Assembly: GCF_030283205.1 (NCBI RefSeq)
Contig: NZ_JASNWF010000002.1
Span: 434,001-498,000, forward strand
Direction of reading: 5' to 3'
Length of the DNA stretch: 64,000 nucleotides
Origin: Actinomadura opuntiae
GTDB lineage: Bacteria > Actinomycetota > Actinomycetes > Streptosporangiales > Streptosporangiaceae
The position numbers and the translations under genes are program-made. The notes under the pieces were generated by a model. The model saw nothing but the letters and a program-made list of their open reading frames with translations, did no database searches and was not told where the DNA came from. The stretch's first letter is position 1. Every line of letters begins with the position of its first letter. Below are positions 19,280 through 27,616 of this stretch, piece by piece.

Positions 19280-20748
19280 GCGATCCCGCCGGTTCCGGCC
19301 TGAGCGTCACGGGCCTCACCGTCGACGTCCCCGGACGCCGCGTCGTGCACGGCGTCGACCTCGCCGTGCCCACCGGGCGCGTCCTGGCGCTGGTCGGGCC
19401 GAGCGGCAGCGGCAAGACCCTCACCGCGCGGGCCGTCGCCGGGCTGCGGCCGCACGGCGGCACGGTCCTGGTGGACGGCCGCCCGCCGGTGCGCGGGCGG
19501 GACGTCGGATACGCCTTCCAGGACGCCCTGGCCTCGCTGAACCCGACCGTCACCGTCCGGCGGCACCTCACCGAGACCGTCAAGGCGCACCGGACCGGGG
19601 ACCCGCACGCCGCGCTGGCCCGCTTCGACCTCGACCCCGCGCTCGGCCGGGCCCGCCCGTTCGAGCTGTCCGGGGGACAGGCGCAGCGCGTCGCGCTCGC
19701 GCTGGCGACCGTGCACGAGCCGCCCGTCCTGATCGCCGACGAGGTCACCACCGCCCTCGACCCGGTCACCCAGGCCACCGTGATGGACCTGGTCCGGGCG
19801 CAGGCGGCGGGCCGCGCCACGCTGCTCATCACCCACGACCTGAGCGCCGCCGCCCGCTGGGCCGACGACATCGCGATCATGCGGGACGGCCGCATCGTCG
19901 AGCAGGGGCCCGCCCGGCGGATCCTGGCCGAGCCCAGTAGCGAGCTTGCCCGCGAGCTCGTGGCGGCCGTGCGGGTGACGTCTCGTCCGCCGGGCGTTCC
20001 TTCGGTGAAGGCGGACGCCGGGGAAGGGCTCGAACTCCGGAAGGTGCGGCGGGTCCTGGGCTCGCGCAGGCGCAGGACCGTGGCCCTGGACGGCGTCGAC
20101 CTGCGCGTCCGGCCGGGCGAGGCCGTCGCGATCGTCGGGCGCAGCGGATCCGGGAAGTCCACGCTCATCGGCGCCCTCGCCGCGCTCGACCGCCCGGCCG
20201 AGGGCACCGTCCTGCGCGGCGACCAGGACGTATGGGCTCTGCGGGATCGCGAGCGGCGCGCCGTCCGGCACCGGACCGGATTGATCTTCCAGGACCCGCT
20301 CGCGTCCTTCGATCCCCGCCACACCGTCCGCCAGGTCATCGCCGAGGCGGGCCCCTACGACGACGGGCTGCTGCGCCGCGTCGGCCTCGACCCGTCCATG
20401 GCCGGGCGGCGTCCCGCCACGCTGTCGGGCGGGGAATGCCAGCGCGTCGCCATCGCCCGCGCGCTCGCGCAGAATCCCCGCGTCCTGCTGGCCGACGAGC
20501 CCACCAGCGGCCTGGACGTCCTCACCCAGGAGCACATCCTGCGCCTGCTGGCCGGGCTGCGCGGCGACGACGGGCTCACGGTCGTCCTGGTCACCCACAA
20601 CCTCCGCGTCGCCCGCCGCGTCGCCGATCGGATCGTCGTGCTGCACGACGGCCGGATCGTCGAGGACCTGCCGTCCGGCGCCCTCGACTCGGCCCGGCAC
20701 CCCGAGTCGGTGCGCCTTCTCCAGGCCACCGCGCTCGGCCCGGGCTAG
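19273..20748 (+). CDS. Fused double ABC ATPase (NikD-NikE type)
   Basis: 491 residues. The ATG overlaps the permease stop (ATGGTGA). Two complete nucleotide-binding domains are fused. The first (about 1-240) has Walker A GPSGSGKT, signature LSGGQAQR and Walker B LIADEVTTALD. The second (about 250-480) has GRSGSGKST, LSGGECQR and LLADEPTSGLD, with an H-loop in each (ITHD, VTHN). It powers the importer as a built-in heterodimer replacing separate NikD and NikE. The operon ends here; a convergent oxidoreductase gene begins its last codon 1 bp away, with no visible terminator. Confidence 0.93.
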   Translation: MVSDPAGSGLSVTGLTVDVPGRRVVHGVDLAVPTGRVLALVGPSGSGKTLTARAVAGLRPHGGTVLVDGRPPVRGRDVGYAFQDALASLNPTVTVRRHLTETVKAHRTGDPHAALARFDLDPALGRARPFELSGGQAQRVALALATVHEPPVLIADEVTTALDPVTQATVMDLVRAQAAGRATLLITHDLSAAARWADDIAIMRDGRIVEQGPARRILAEPSSELARELVAAVRVTSRPPGVPSVKADAGEGLELRKVRRVLGSRRRRTVALDGVDLRVRPGEAVAIVGRSGSGKSTLIGALAALDRPAEGTVLRGDQDVWALRDRERRAVRHRTGLIFQDPLASFDPRHTVRQVIAEAGPYDDGLLRRVGLDPSMAGRRPATLSGGECQRVAIARALAQNPRVLLADEPTSGLDVLTQEHILRLLAGLRGDDGLTVVLVTHNLRVARRVADRIVVLHDGRIVEDLPSGALDSARHPESVRLLQATALGPG

Positions 20749-20749
20749 C

Positions 20750-21529
20750 TCACTGGGCCGTCCATCCGCCGTCGACCGCCACGAGCGCGCCGGTCACGAA
20801 CGCGGCGGCGTCGGACGCGAGGAACGCGATGGTCTCGGCGACCTCGCGCGGGTGCCCGATCCGGCCGATCGGGTGGGCCGGGCCGAAGGAGGCGAGCATC
20901 TCGCGGCCGTTGTCGACGACGCCCTCCATGATGTCGGTGTCGATCACGCCCGGCAGCACGCCGTTGGAACGGATGCCCTTCGGGCCGCCCTCGATGGCCA
21001 GCACCCGCGTCATCTGGGCGAGCGCGCCCTTCGACGCGGCGTAGGCCGTCTGCGTCTCGAACGCGACGACCGAGGACACCGACGCGACCGAGACGATCGC
21101 GCCGCCGCCCGCGTCCGCCATGATGCCGAACGCCTCGCGCGCCTGGACGAAGTTGCCGCGCGCGTTGACGCGCAGGATGCCCTCGAAGTCGTCGACGGAC
21201 GTCTCGGTGATCGGCTTGTTGAGCGTGCGGCCCGCGTTGTTCACCAGGATGTCGAGCCGCCCGAACCGGTCGGTCGCCAGCCGCATCGTCGCCCGCGCGA
21301 GCTCCTCGTCGGCGACGTCCCCGACCAGCGCCGCGACGCCGTCGGAATCTTCGTCGGCGAGCTCCCGGACGGCCTCGGACCGGTCGGTGACGACCAGCCG
21401 GGCGCCGCGTTCGCGCAGCAGGACGGCCGTGGCGCGGCCGATGCCGCGGGCGGCGCCGGTGACGACGGCGACCCGTCCGGTCAGGTCCCAGGAGGCCGGA
21501 AGCGTGGTGTGGTCATGCGTTGTGGTCAT
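20750..21529 (-). CDS. Short-chain dehydrogenase/reductase (SDR)
   Basis: 259 residues from the ATG at 21529 (three codons inside a longer possible start). It is a classical SDR with cofactor motif TGAARGIG, DRSE after beta2, NNAG, a catalytic Ser in VASVSS and YAASK with the catalytic Tyr and Lys. The C-terminal GGWTAQ region is typical. It uses NAD(P)H to oxidise or reduce an alcohol/ketone; the substrate is not evident. It is divergent from the XRE regulator with about 100 bp between the starts, so regulation by that protein is likely. Confidence 0.92.
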   Translation of the reverse strand: MTTTHDHTTLPASWDLTGRVAVVTGAARGIGRATAVLLRERGARLVVTDRSEAVRELADEDSDGVAALVGDVADEELARATMRLATDRFGRLDILVNNAGRTLNKPITETSVDDFEGILRVNARGNFVQAREAFGIMADAGGGAIVSVASVSSVVAFETQTAYAASKGALAQMTRVLAIEGGPKGIRSNGVLPGVIDTDIMEGVVDNGREMLASFGPAHPIGRIGHPREVAETIAFLASDAAAFVTGALVAVDGGWTAQ

Positions 21530-21620
21530 GGAGACCACCCTCGCCGGGTCCGGCGGCGGGCAGAAGGGCGCGATTCACCCTGGGAGTAACGCACCCACCC
21601 AGACCGGCCGGAACCCGACC

Positions 21621-21626
21621 TAGCAT
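21621..21626 (+). promoter_or_regulatory. -10 box of the XRE regulator, leaderless start
   Basis: TAGCAT is followed by 7 nt and the ATG at 21634, with no Shine-Dalgarno. Confidence 0.5.
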
Positions 21627-21633
21627 GGGCGGT

Positions 21634-22458
21634 ATGACCTCCTCCGATCTCGGTCTTTACCTCAAGGCCCGCCGGGCCCAGGTCACGCCGGAGCAGGCCG
21701 GCGTCCTCAGCACCGGGCAGCGCAGGGTACCGGGCCTGCGGCGCGAGGAAGTGGCGTCGCTCGCCGGCGTCAGCGTCGACTACTACGTCCGGCTCGAACA
21801 GGGCCGCGAGCGGACCCCGTCGGCGCAGGTCGTCGACGCGCTGGCCGCCGCGCTGCGGCTGCCCGAGGACGGCCGGCTGCACCTGTTCCGGCTGGCCGGC
21901 CTCAGCCCGCGCGCCCGCGCCGCCGCCGCGACCGACCGCGTCGACCCGAACCTGCTGCAGCTCATGTCCGCCTGGCCGGACAACCCGGCGATCGTCTACA
22001 ACCGCGCCTACGACGTGCTCGCCTCCAACGCGATCGCCGACGCGCTCTTCCATGACTGGTCGCACTCGCGCAACCTCATGCACGTGGTCTTCACCGAACC
22101 CGCCGCCCGCACCTTCTACCGGGACTGGCACGAGGTCGCGCGCAACTCCGTGGCCGGGTTCCGGCTCGGCTACGGCACGGCGCCCGACGATCCCCGCATC
22201 CGGCAGGTGCTCACCGAACTGCTCGACCAGAGCCCCGAGTTCGCCGAGCTGTGGGCCCGGCACGACGCCCGAGGCAAGTCGCTGGAGAGCAAACGCTTCC
22301 AACACCGCGACGTCGGGCCCCTGACGCTGTCCATGCAGACCTTCGACGTCCGCTCCAGCCCCGGCCAGGAACTCGTCGTCTACCACGCGGAGCCCGGCTC
22401 GGCGAGCAGCGAGGCGCTCGCCCTCCTCGGCTCCCTCGCCGCCACCGCCGCCGGGTGA
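21634..22458 (+). CDS. XRE-family regulator with MmyB-like ligand-binding domain
   Basis: 274 residues from the ATG at 21634 (an ATG three codons earlier overlaps the -10 box). The N-terminal HTH (about 8-75) has GLRREEVASLAGVSVDYYVRLEQGRERTPS, the standard motif of this group. The C-terminal part (about 95-265) is MmyB-like, with PAIVYNRAYDVLASNAIADALF and RTFYRDWHEVARNSVAGFR. Relatives of this architecture control adjacent SDR genes. It is divergent from the SDR and followed after 26 bp by a methyltransferase. Confidence 0.93.
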   Translation: MTSSDLGLYLKARRAQVTPEQAGVLSTGQRRVPGLRREEVASLAGVSVDYYVRLEQGRERTPSAQVVDALAAALRLPEDGRLHLFRLAGLSPRARAAAATDRVDPNLLQLMSAWPDNPAIVYNRAYDVLASNAIADALFHDWSHSRNLMHVVFTEPAARTFYRDWHEVARNSVAGFRLGYGTAPDDPRIRQVLTELLDQSPEFAELWARHDARGKSLESKRFQHRDVGPLTLSMQTFDVRSSPGQELVVYHAEPGSASSEALALLGSLAATAAG

Positions 22459-22484
22459 CCCGCCGCCGCAAGTACCCTTGGCCG

Positions 22485-23198
22485 GTGTTCTCGCCCCAAG
22501 GCCCATCCCTGCGCGAACTGGCGGTGCAGGCGCTGTCCTCGGTCGAGCACGGCTACGACCTGCTCGCCCCCAAGTTCGACCGCACGCCGTTCCGGACCCC
22601 CGACACACTCCTCGACGCGACCGCCGACGCGCTCCGCCCGCTCGGGCCGTTCGGCGACGGGCTGGACGTGTGCTGCGGCACCGGCGCGGGCATGCGCGTC
22701 CTCGGCCCGCTGTGCCGGGGACGGGCCACGGGCGTCGACTTCAGCGCCGGCATGCTCGCGCAGGCCCGCGCGTCCCACCCGGACGCCGACTGGGTCCGCG
22801 CCGACGTGCGCGCGCTGCCCTTCACCGAGGCGTTCGACCTGGCGGTCACCTTCGGCGCCCTCGGGCACTTCCTGCCCGGCGAACGGCCCGCGCTGTTCGC
22901 CGGGGTGCACCGCGCGCTGCGTCCCGGCGGGGTCTTCGCGTTCCCGATCGGCGGGCCGCCGCCCATCGCCTCCGTCTGGTACTGGGCGCTGCTCGGGTTC
23001 GACGCGGCGATGCGGGTGCGGAACGCGGTGTGGCGGCCGCCGTTCGTCATGTACTACCGCACCTGCCCGTTGCAGGCGGTGCGCGACGACCTGACGGCGG
23101 CCGGCTTCACCGTGACGACGCCCCCCATGCCCGGCCTGGGACACCGCAAGGACGGCGGCCCCCGCGCCCGTCTCGTCCTGGCCCGCAAACCCGGCTGA
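22485..23198 (+). CDS. Class I SAM-dependent methyltransferase
   Basis: 237 residues. The GTG start has no Shine-Dalgarno but a TACCCT box 6 nt upstream. It has a Rossmann-like methyltransferase fold, with motif I LDVCCGTGAGMRVL, motif II VDFSAGMLAQAR, a WVRADVRALPF acidic loop and LRPGGVFAF at beta5. It most resembles small-molecule methyltransferases of the UbiE/Methyltransf_11 group; the substrate is unknown. It is cytosolic. Confidence 0.9.
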   Translation: MFSPQGPSLRELAVQALSSVEHGYDLLAPKFDRTPFRTPDTLLDATADALRPLGPFGDGLDVCCGTGAGMRVLGPLCRGRATGVDFSAGMLAQARASHPDADWVRADVRALPFTEAFDLAVTFGALGHFLPGERPALFAGVHRALRPGGVFAFPIGGPPPIASVWYWALLGFDAAMRVRNAVWRPPFVMYYRTCPLQAVRDDLTAAGFTVTTPPMPGLGHRKDGGPRARLVLARKPG

Positions 23199-23238
23199 CG
23201 TTCGGGTAACGGCCGCTTCCCTCCCGGTGATCCCCGTT

Positions 23239-23258
23239 GTTAGTACAGTTGTAGTAAC
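23239..23258 (+). promoter_or_regulatory. BlaI-type operator (imperfect palindrome)
   Basis: GTTAGTACAGTTGTAGTAAC matches its reverse complement at 16 of 20 positions, with TACA/TGTA cores. It sits 15 bp before the GTG of the BlaI-family gene, so autorepression is likely. Confidence 0.65.
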
Positions 23259-23273
23259 CGAGGGGTGAGGGAC

Positions 23274-23636
23274 GTGTCGCGCAAGGCGCTCGGGCAGTTG
23301 GAGGCGGAGGTCCTGGCGGCGCTCGCGCGGCGGGGCGGCGAAGCCGGGACGGCCGAACTGCTGCCCCACCTGGACGCCGACCTCGCCTACACGACGGTGA
23401 ACACCGTGCTGTTCCGGCTGTACGAGAAGAAGCTCGTCACCCGCGTCCGGGCCGGGCGCCACTACCGGTACCGGCTGGCCGTGGACGAGTCCGAGCTGGT
23501 GGCCGGCCGGATGCGCGACCACCTGCGCCACGCCAGCGACCCGGGCGGCGTGCTGAGCCGGTTCGTCCGGACGCTCAGCGCCGCCGAGGAGCGCGCGCTG
23601 CGCGACATCCTCGGCGGGCGGGGCGAACCCCGGTGA
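23274..23636 (+). CDS. BlaI/MecI/CopY-family repressor
   Basis: 120 residues from the GTG at 23274, preceded by a GAGGGG Shine-Dalgarno (a GTG three codons earlier is possible). It is a winged helix of the Penicillinase_R family: LGQLEAEVLAALARRG, AYTTVNTVLFRLYEKKLVTRVRAGRHYRYR, then the C-terminal dimerisation segment. The operator upstream supports autoregulation. The partner M56 metallopeptidase usually encoded next is absent; only a 13-codon frame starting at the overlapping GTG 23633 remains, so the sensing partner, if any, is elsewhere. Confidence 0.9.
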   Translation: MSRKALGQLEAEVLAALARRGGEAGTAELLPHLDADLAYTTVNTVLFRLYEKKLVTRVRAGRHYRYRLAVDESELVAGRMRDHLRHASDPGGVLSRFVRTLSAAEERALRDILGGRGEPR

Positions 23637-23710
23637 ACATCCTCACGCCCCCGCCGACACCCCCCGCGCGCTGATCGTCAACGTACTGGTCGTCCGGTAG
23701 ACCTTCCTTC

Positions 23711-25645
23711 ATGGCCGACCCAGGGAAGAAGACGGTGTCCGAACCGGAGAACCCGGACGCCGGGACGCGGCGGCGCGCGGCGCTGACGCTCGCCGCGCTG
23801 GGCGTGGTCTACGGGGACATCGGCACCAGCCCGCTGTACTCCCTCCAGACGGTGTTCTCGATCGACCACGGCGAGGTCCGCCCGACCAGCGGCGACGTCT
23901 ACGGCGTCATCTCCCTGGTGTTCTGGACGATCACGCTGATCGTGTCGGTGAAGTACGTGACGTTCATCCTGCGCGCCGACAACGACGGCGAGGGCGGGGT
24001 GATGGCGCTCGCCGCACTGGTGCGCCGGGTGCTCGGCGACGTGCGGGGCCGCGCCGCGGTGGCGATGGCCCTCGGGGTGTTCGGCGCCTCGCTGTTCTAC
24101 GGCGACAGCGTGATCACCCCGGCGATCTCGGTGCTGTCGGCCGTCGAGGGCCTGAAGGTGAGCACGCCGGGCCTGTCGCACGTGGTGGTGCCGGTCGCGG
24201 CGACGATCCTGGCGGTGCTGTTCGTCGTGCAGCGCTGGGGCACGCACCGGGTCGGGAGCCTGTTCGGGCCCGTCATGCTGGTGTGGTTCGCGGCGCTGGC
24301 GGCGGCGGGCCTGGTCGAGGTGGTCCAGCGGCCCGGCATCGTGCGGGCGCTGTCGCCCACCTACGCCGGCGCCTTCCTGGTCGACCGGCCCTTCACCGCC
24401 TTCGTCGCGCTGGGCGCCGTCGTCCTGGTGATCACCGGTGCCGAGGCGTTGTACGCCGACATGGGCCACTTCGGCAAGGCGCCCATCCGCCGCGCCTGGT
24501 TCGTGGTCGTGTTCCCCGCGCTGACGCTCAACTACCTCGGCCAGGGCGCGCTGATCCTGGACGACCCGGGCAACACCGACAGCCCGTTCTTCCTGCTGTT
24601 CCCGCACTGGGCGCGGCTGCCGATGGTCGTGCTCGCCACCGCCGCCACGGTGATCGCCTCGCAGGCCGTCATCTCCGGCGCGTTCTCGGTGTCGCGGCAG
24701 GCCGTCCGGCTGGGCTTCCTGCCGTACCTGCGGATCCGGCACACCTCGCCGCGCGAGGCCGGCCAGGTCTACCTGCCGGCGGTCAACTGGATCCTGTTCG
24801 CCGGCGTGCTGGTCCTGATGCTGGGCTTCCGCTCCTCCGGGCGCCTGGCGACCGCCTACGGCCTGTCCGTCACCGGCACCTTCCTGATCACCACCGCGCT
24901 GTTCCTGGTCGTCGCGCGGGTGTCGTGGCGGTGGGCGACCTGGAAGCTGGTCGTGGCCGGGGTCGTGCTCGGCGGCGCGGAGCTGGCCTACTTCTCCGCG
25001 AACCTCACCAAGGTCGCGCACGGCGGCTGGCTGCCGCTGCTGATCGGGATCACGGTGTTCACGCTCATGAAGACGTGGGAGCGCGGGCGGGAGATCGTCA
25101 CCGACCGCCGGACGGCCAAGGAGGGGCCGCTGCCGGAGTTCATCGACAAGCTGCACCACGACGGCGTGCAGCGGGTCCCGGGCACCGCGGTGTTCCCGCA
25201 CCCGACCAAGATGACGACGCCGCTGGCGCTGCGCGCCAACTACGAGCACAACCACGTCGTCCACGAGCACGTCGTGATCGTCTCGATGATCTCGGAGAAC
25301 GTGCCCTACGTCCCCGCCGCCGAGCAGCTCGCCATCGACGACCTCGGCTACCGCGACGACGGCATCCTGCACGTCACCGTCCGGCACGGGTTCCAGGACC
25401 GCCAGGACCTCCCGGCGGCCCTGCGCCGGGCGGCCCGGATCCCGGACGCCGAGCTGCGCTTCGACCCCGACCACGCCTCCTACTTCCTGTCCCGGGTGAC
25501 GCTGCGGTCGACGCACGCGGACGGCATGCCGCGCTGGCGCAAGCGGCTGTTCCTGGCGCTGGCCCGCAACGCCGCCAGCCCCGCCGAGTACTTCGGCCTG
25601 CCCGACACGCGCACCGTCGTCATGGGCTCGCAGGTCGACATCTGA
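23711..25645 (+). CDS. kup: KUP-family potassium uptake transporter
   Basis: 644 residues. It is a K+/H+ symporter of the HAK/KUP/KT family with about 12 membrane helices in the first 450 residues. The diagnostic start is LGVVYGDIGTSPLYSL. Other signatures are FRADNDGEGGVMAL-like (ILRADNDGEGGVMAL) and YGDSVITPAISVLSAVEG. The hydrophilic C-terminal domain (about 460-644) includes ANYEHNHVVHEHVVI. It imports K+ at the cytoplasmic membrane. The upstream 74 bp is too short to hold a K+ or c-di-AMP riboswitch, and none was seen. Confidence 0.95.
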   Translation: MADPGKKTVSEPENPDAGTRRRAALTLAALGVVYGDIGTSPLYSLQTVFSIDHGEVRPTSGDVYGVISLVFWTITLIVSVKYVTFILRADNDGEGGVMALAALVRRVLGDVRGRAAVAMALGVFGASLFYGDSVITPAISVLSAVEGLKVSTPGLSHVVVPVAATILAVLFVVQRWGTHRVGSLFGPVMLVWFAALAAAGLVEVVQRPGIVRALSPTYAGAFLVDRPFTAFVALGAVVLVITGAEALYADMGHFGKAPIRRAWFVVVFPALTLNYLGQGALILDDPGNTDSPFFLLFPHWARLPMVVLATAATVIASQAVISGAFSVSRQAVRLGFLPYLRIRHTSPREAGQVYLPAVNWILFAGVLVLMLGFRSSGRLATAYGLSVTGTFLITTALFLVVARVSWRWATWKLVVAGVVLGGAELAYFSANLTKVAHGGWLPLLIGITVFTLMKTWERGREIVTDRRTAKEGPLPEFIDKLHHDGVQRVPGTAVFPHPTKMTTPLALRANYEHNHVVHEHVVIVSMISENVPYVPAAEQLAIDDLGYRDDGILHVTVRHGFQDRQDLPAALRRAARIPDAELRFDPDHASYFLSRVTLRSTHADGMPRWRKRLFLALARNAASPAEYFGLPDTRTVVMGSQVDI

Positions 25646-25673
25646 CCTCCCGGTGATGCCACGGCGACGCCAG

Positions 25674-25719
25674 TGACGTCATTATGCCGCTTGACGTGAC
25701 GTCATCATGACGTCATAGT
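25674..25719 (+). promoter_or_regulatory. Three TGACGTCA palindromes over a promoter
   Basis: Perfect 8-bp palindromes occur at 25674-25681, 25697-25704 and 25708-25715, with starts 23 and 11 bp apart and an extra half site TGACG at 25692. A CATAGT -10 box (25714-25719) overlaps the third. They look like stacked operators for the ribbon-helix-helix protein encoded next. Confidence 0.65.
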
Positions 25720-25725
25720 GGAGGC

Positions 25726-26259
25726 ATGGACCTGATGCCGTACGTCGAGAACCTGCGCCGTGAACTCGCCGTCGCCGCCGAGGCCGGCGGTCCCGAGGCC
25801 CGCGCGCTGGCCGAACGCCTCACCGGCGCCCTGGAATCGGCCACGCGGCTCACCCTGCTGGAGGCGCTGTCCGCCGCGGCGGACGAGATCACCAGCGACC
25901 TCGCCCCCGGCTCGGTCGACGTGCGGCTCCGCGGCGGCGATCCTTCGTTCGTGGTGACGCCGCCGCAGCCGCCCTCCGCCGGCAACGCCGGGGAGCCGGC
26001 GGAGACCGCGCCGACCGCCGCGCCGTCGACCGCCGCGCCGGCGTCCGGCGAGGAGGGCGGCACCGCGCGGATCACACTGCGGCTGCCCGAACACCTCAAG
26101 CTGCGCGTGGAGGAGGCGGCCGGCCGGCAGGGCATCTCGGTGAACGCCTGGCTGGTCCGCGCGATCTCCGCCGCGTTCGAGTCCGGCGCCGCGAGCCGTC
26201 CCGCCGACCGGCCGCAGCCGTCCCAGACCGGGCGCAGCTACACCGGCTGGGTGCGCTAG
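25726..26259 (+). CDS. Ribbon-helix-helix DNA-binding protein
   Basis: 177 residues; the ATG follows GGAGG by 1 nt, so ribosome binding or a leaderless start are both possible. The N-terminal half is helical (VENLRRELAVAAEAGG ...); a Pro/Ala/Thr-rich linker spans about 85-112. A C-terminal ribbon-helix-helix (ARITLRLPEHLKLRVEEAAGRQGISVNAWLVRAI, about 115-150) is of the HicB/Arc type. It is the first gene of an RHH-DUF4097-ABC operon and very likely binds the TGACGTCA repeats in front of itself. No toxin gene is visible nearby. Confidence 0.85.
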   Translation: MDLMPYVENLRRELAVAAEAGGPEARALAERLTGALESATRLTLLEALSAAADEITSDLAPGSVDVRLRGGDPSFVVTPPQPPSAGNAGEPAETAPTAAPSTAAPASGEEGGTARITLRLPEHLKLRVEEAAGRQGISVNAWLVRAISAAFESGAASRPADRPQPSQTGRSYTGWVR

Positions 26260-26339
26260 CCGCACCCGCGCCCGACACCGCTCATCGCCCGGCCGCCGAG
26301 GCCGGGATCTCGCTCCCGACCCGTGAGGAAGGCTTCGCC

Positions 26340-27185
26340 ATGCCCGAATTCGCCACCCCCGAACCGATCACCGCCGACATCGACGTCTACATCGGCCAGG
26401 TCCGCGTCCACGCCGGCGACCGCGCCGACACCGTGGTGGAGGTGCGGCCCAGCGACCCGTCCCTGGAGGCGAGCGTGCAGGCCGCCGAGCGGACGATCGT
26501 GGAGTTCTCCGGCGGCCGGCTGCTCGTCAAGGGCCCCAAGCCCAAGGGGCTCGCGCACCTGCGCTCCTGGCGCGGCGCCATCGACGTCACCGTCGACCTG
26601 CCGGCCGGCTCCCGCGTCGAGGCCAGGGTCGCCGCGGACTTCACCGCCACCGGCACGCTCGGCGAGACCGTCCTGCGCAGCCTGGCCGGCGACGTCCGGC
26701 TGGAGGAGACCGGCCCGCTGGAGACCAAGGCGTCCGTCGGCGACATCACCGTCGACCGGGTGAGCGGGCCCGCCGAGGTGACCGCCTCCACCGGGACGGT
26801 CCGGATCGGCGCCATCGACGGCCCCGGCACGGTGAAGAACTCCACCGGCGGGATCACGCTCGGCGAGGCGACCGGCGACCTCCAGCTGAAGACCGGCATC
26901 GGGGACATCACCGTCGACCGCGTCCCGGCCGGCCTCACCGCCAGGACCGCGCACGGCCGGATCCGGATCGGCGCGGTGATCGCCGGCACCGTCCGCATCG
27001 AGGGCGGCCACGGAAAGGTCGACCTCGGCATCGCCGAGGGCACCGCCGCCTGGCTGGACCTGCACTCCAAGAACGGCATGGTGCGCAACGCCCTGGCCGC
27101 CGCCGAAGGCCCCGAGAGCAGCGACGCGGTCGTCGAGGTGCACGCGCAGACCAACTGGGGCGACATCAACGTCCACCGGGCCTGA
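26340..27185 (+). CDS. DUF4097 beta-solenoid protein
   Basis: 281 residues with a GAGGAAGG Shine-Dalgarno. After a short N-terminal region, short beta strands and turns repeat: GDVRLEETGP, GDITVDRVSG, GTVRIGAIDG, GGITLGEATG, GDITVDRVPA, GRIRIGAVIA. This is the right-handed beta-helix pattern of the DUF4097 family. There is no signal peptide or membrane segment. It lies 80 bp after the RHH gene and 30 bp before the ABC ATPase, in the usual order for this actinobacterial operon. The role is unknown; the repeats suggest a surface or scaffold for protein contact. Confidence 0.82.
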   Translation: MPEFATPEPITADIDVYIGQVRVHAGDRADTVVEVRPSDPSLEASVQAAERTIVEFSGGRLLVKGPKPKGLAHLRSWRGAIDVTVDLPAGSRVEARVAADFTATGTLGETVLRSLAGDVRLEETGPLETKASVGDITVDRVSGPAEVTASTGTVRIGAIDGPGTVKNSTGGITLGEATGDLQLKTGIGDITVDRVPAGLTARTAHGRIRIGAVIAGTVRIEGGHGKVDLGIAEGTAAWLDLHSKNGMVRNALAAAEGPESSDAVVEVHAQTNWGDINVHRA

Positions 27186-27214
27186 CCCCCTCGACCACCG
27201 GCAAGGAGCCCCCC

Positions 27215-27616
27215 ATGAGCGACGCGATCACAGCCGACGGACTCGTCAAGAGATACGGCGAGGCGACGGCGCTGGACGGGCTGAGCTTCACCGTCCCGCA
27301 GGGCACCGTCCTCGCCCTGCTCGGCCCGAACGGCGCAGGCAAGACCACGACGGTGCGGGTGCTGACCACGCTGCTGCGCCCCGACGGCGGCCGCGCCACC
27401 GTCGCCGGATGCGACGTCGTCCGCGACGCCCGGCGGCTGCGCTCCCACATCGGCCTGTCCGGCCAGTACGCCGCCGTCGACGAGCACCTCACCGGCGCCG
27501 AGAACCTGGAGATGGTCGGACGCCTGTACCACCTCGGCGCCAAGCGCAGTAAGGCCCGCGCCCGCGAACTGCTCGAACGCTTCGACCTCACCGGCGCGCC
27601 GCCGACCGTCCGGTGA
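27215..27616 (+). CDS. DrrA-type ABC ATPase, N-terminal fragment (frame-split)
   Basis: 133 residues. This is the front half of a daunorubicin-resistance-type ABC ATPase: Walker A GPNGAGKTTT (about 38-47) and Q-loop around GLSGQYAAVDEHLTG. It stops at TGA 27614-27616, right where family members continue into the PVK-YSGGM signature. Removing two bases (or adding one) near 27599 would restore a single protein of about 325 residues. The fragment alone lacks the signature and Walker B, so it cannot hydrolyse ATP. It is a frameshift (real or sequencing) or a translationally coupled split subunit. Confidence 0.8.
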   Translation: MSDAITADGLVKRYGEATALDGLSFTVPQGTVLALLGPNGAGKTTTVRVLTTLLRPDGGRATVAGCDVVRDARRLRSHIGLSGQYAAVDEHLTGAENLEMVGRLYHLGAKRSKARARELLERFDLTGAPPTVR

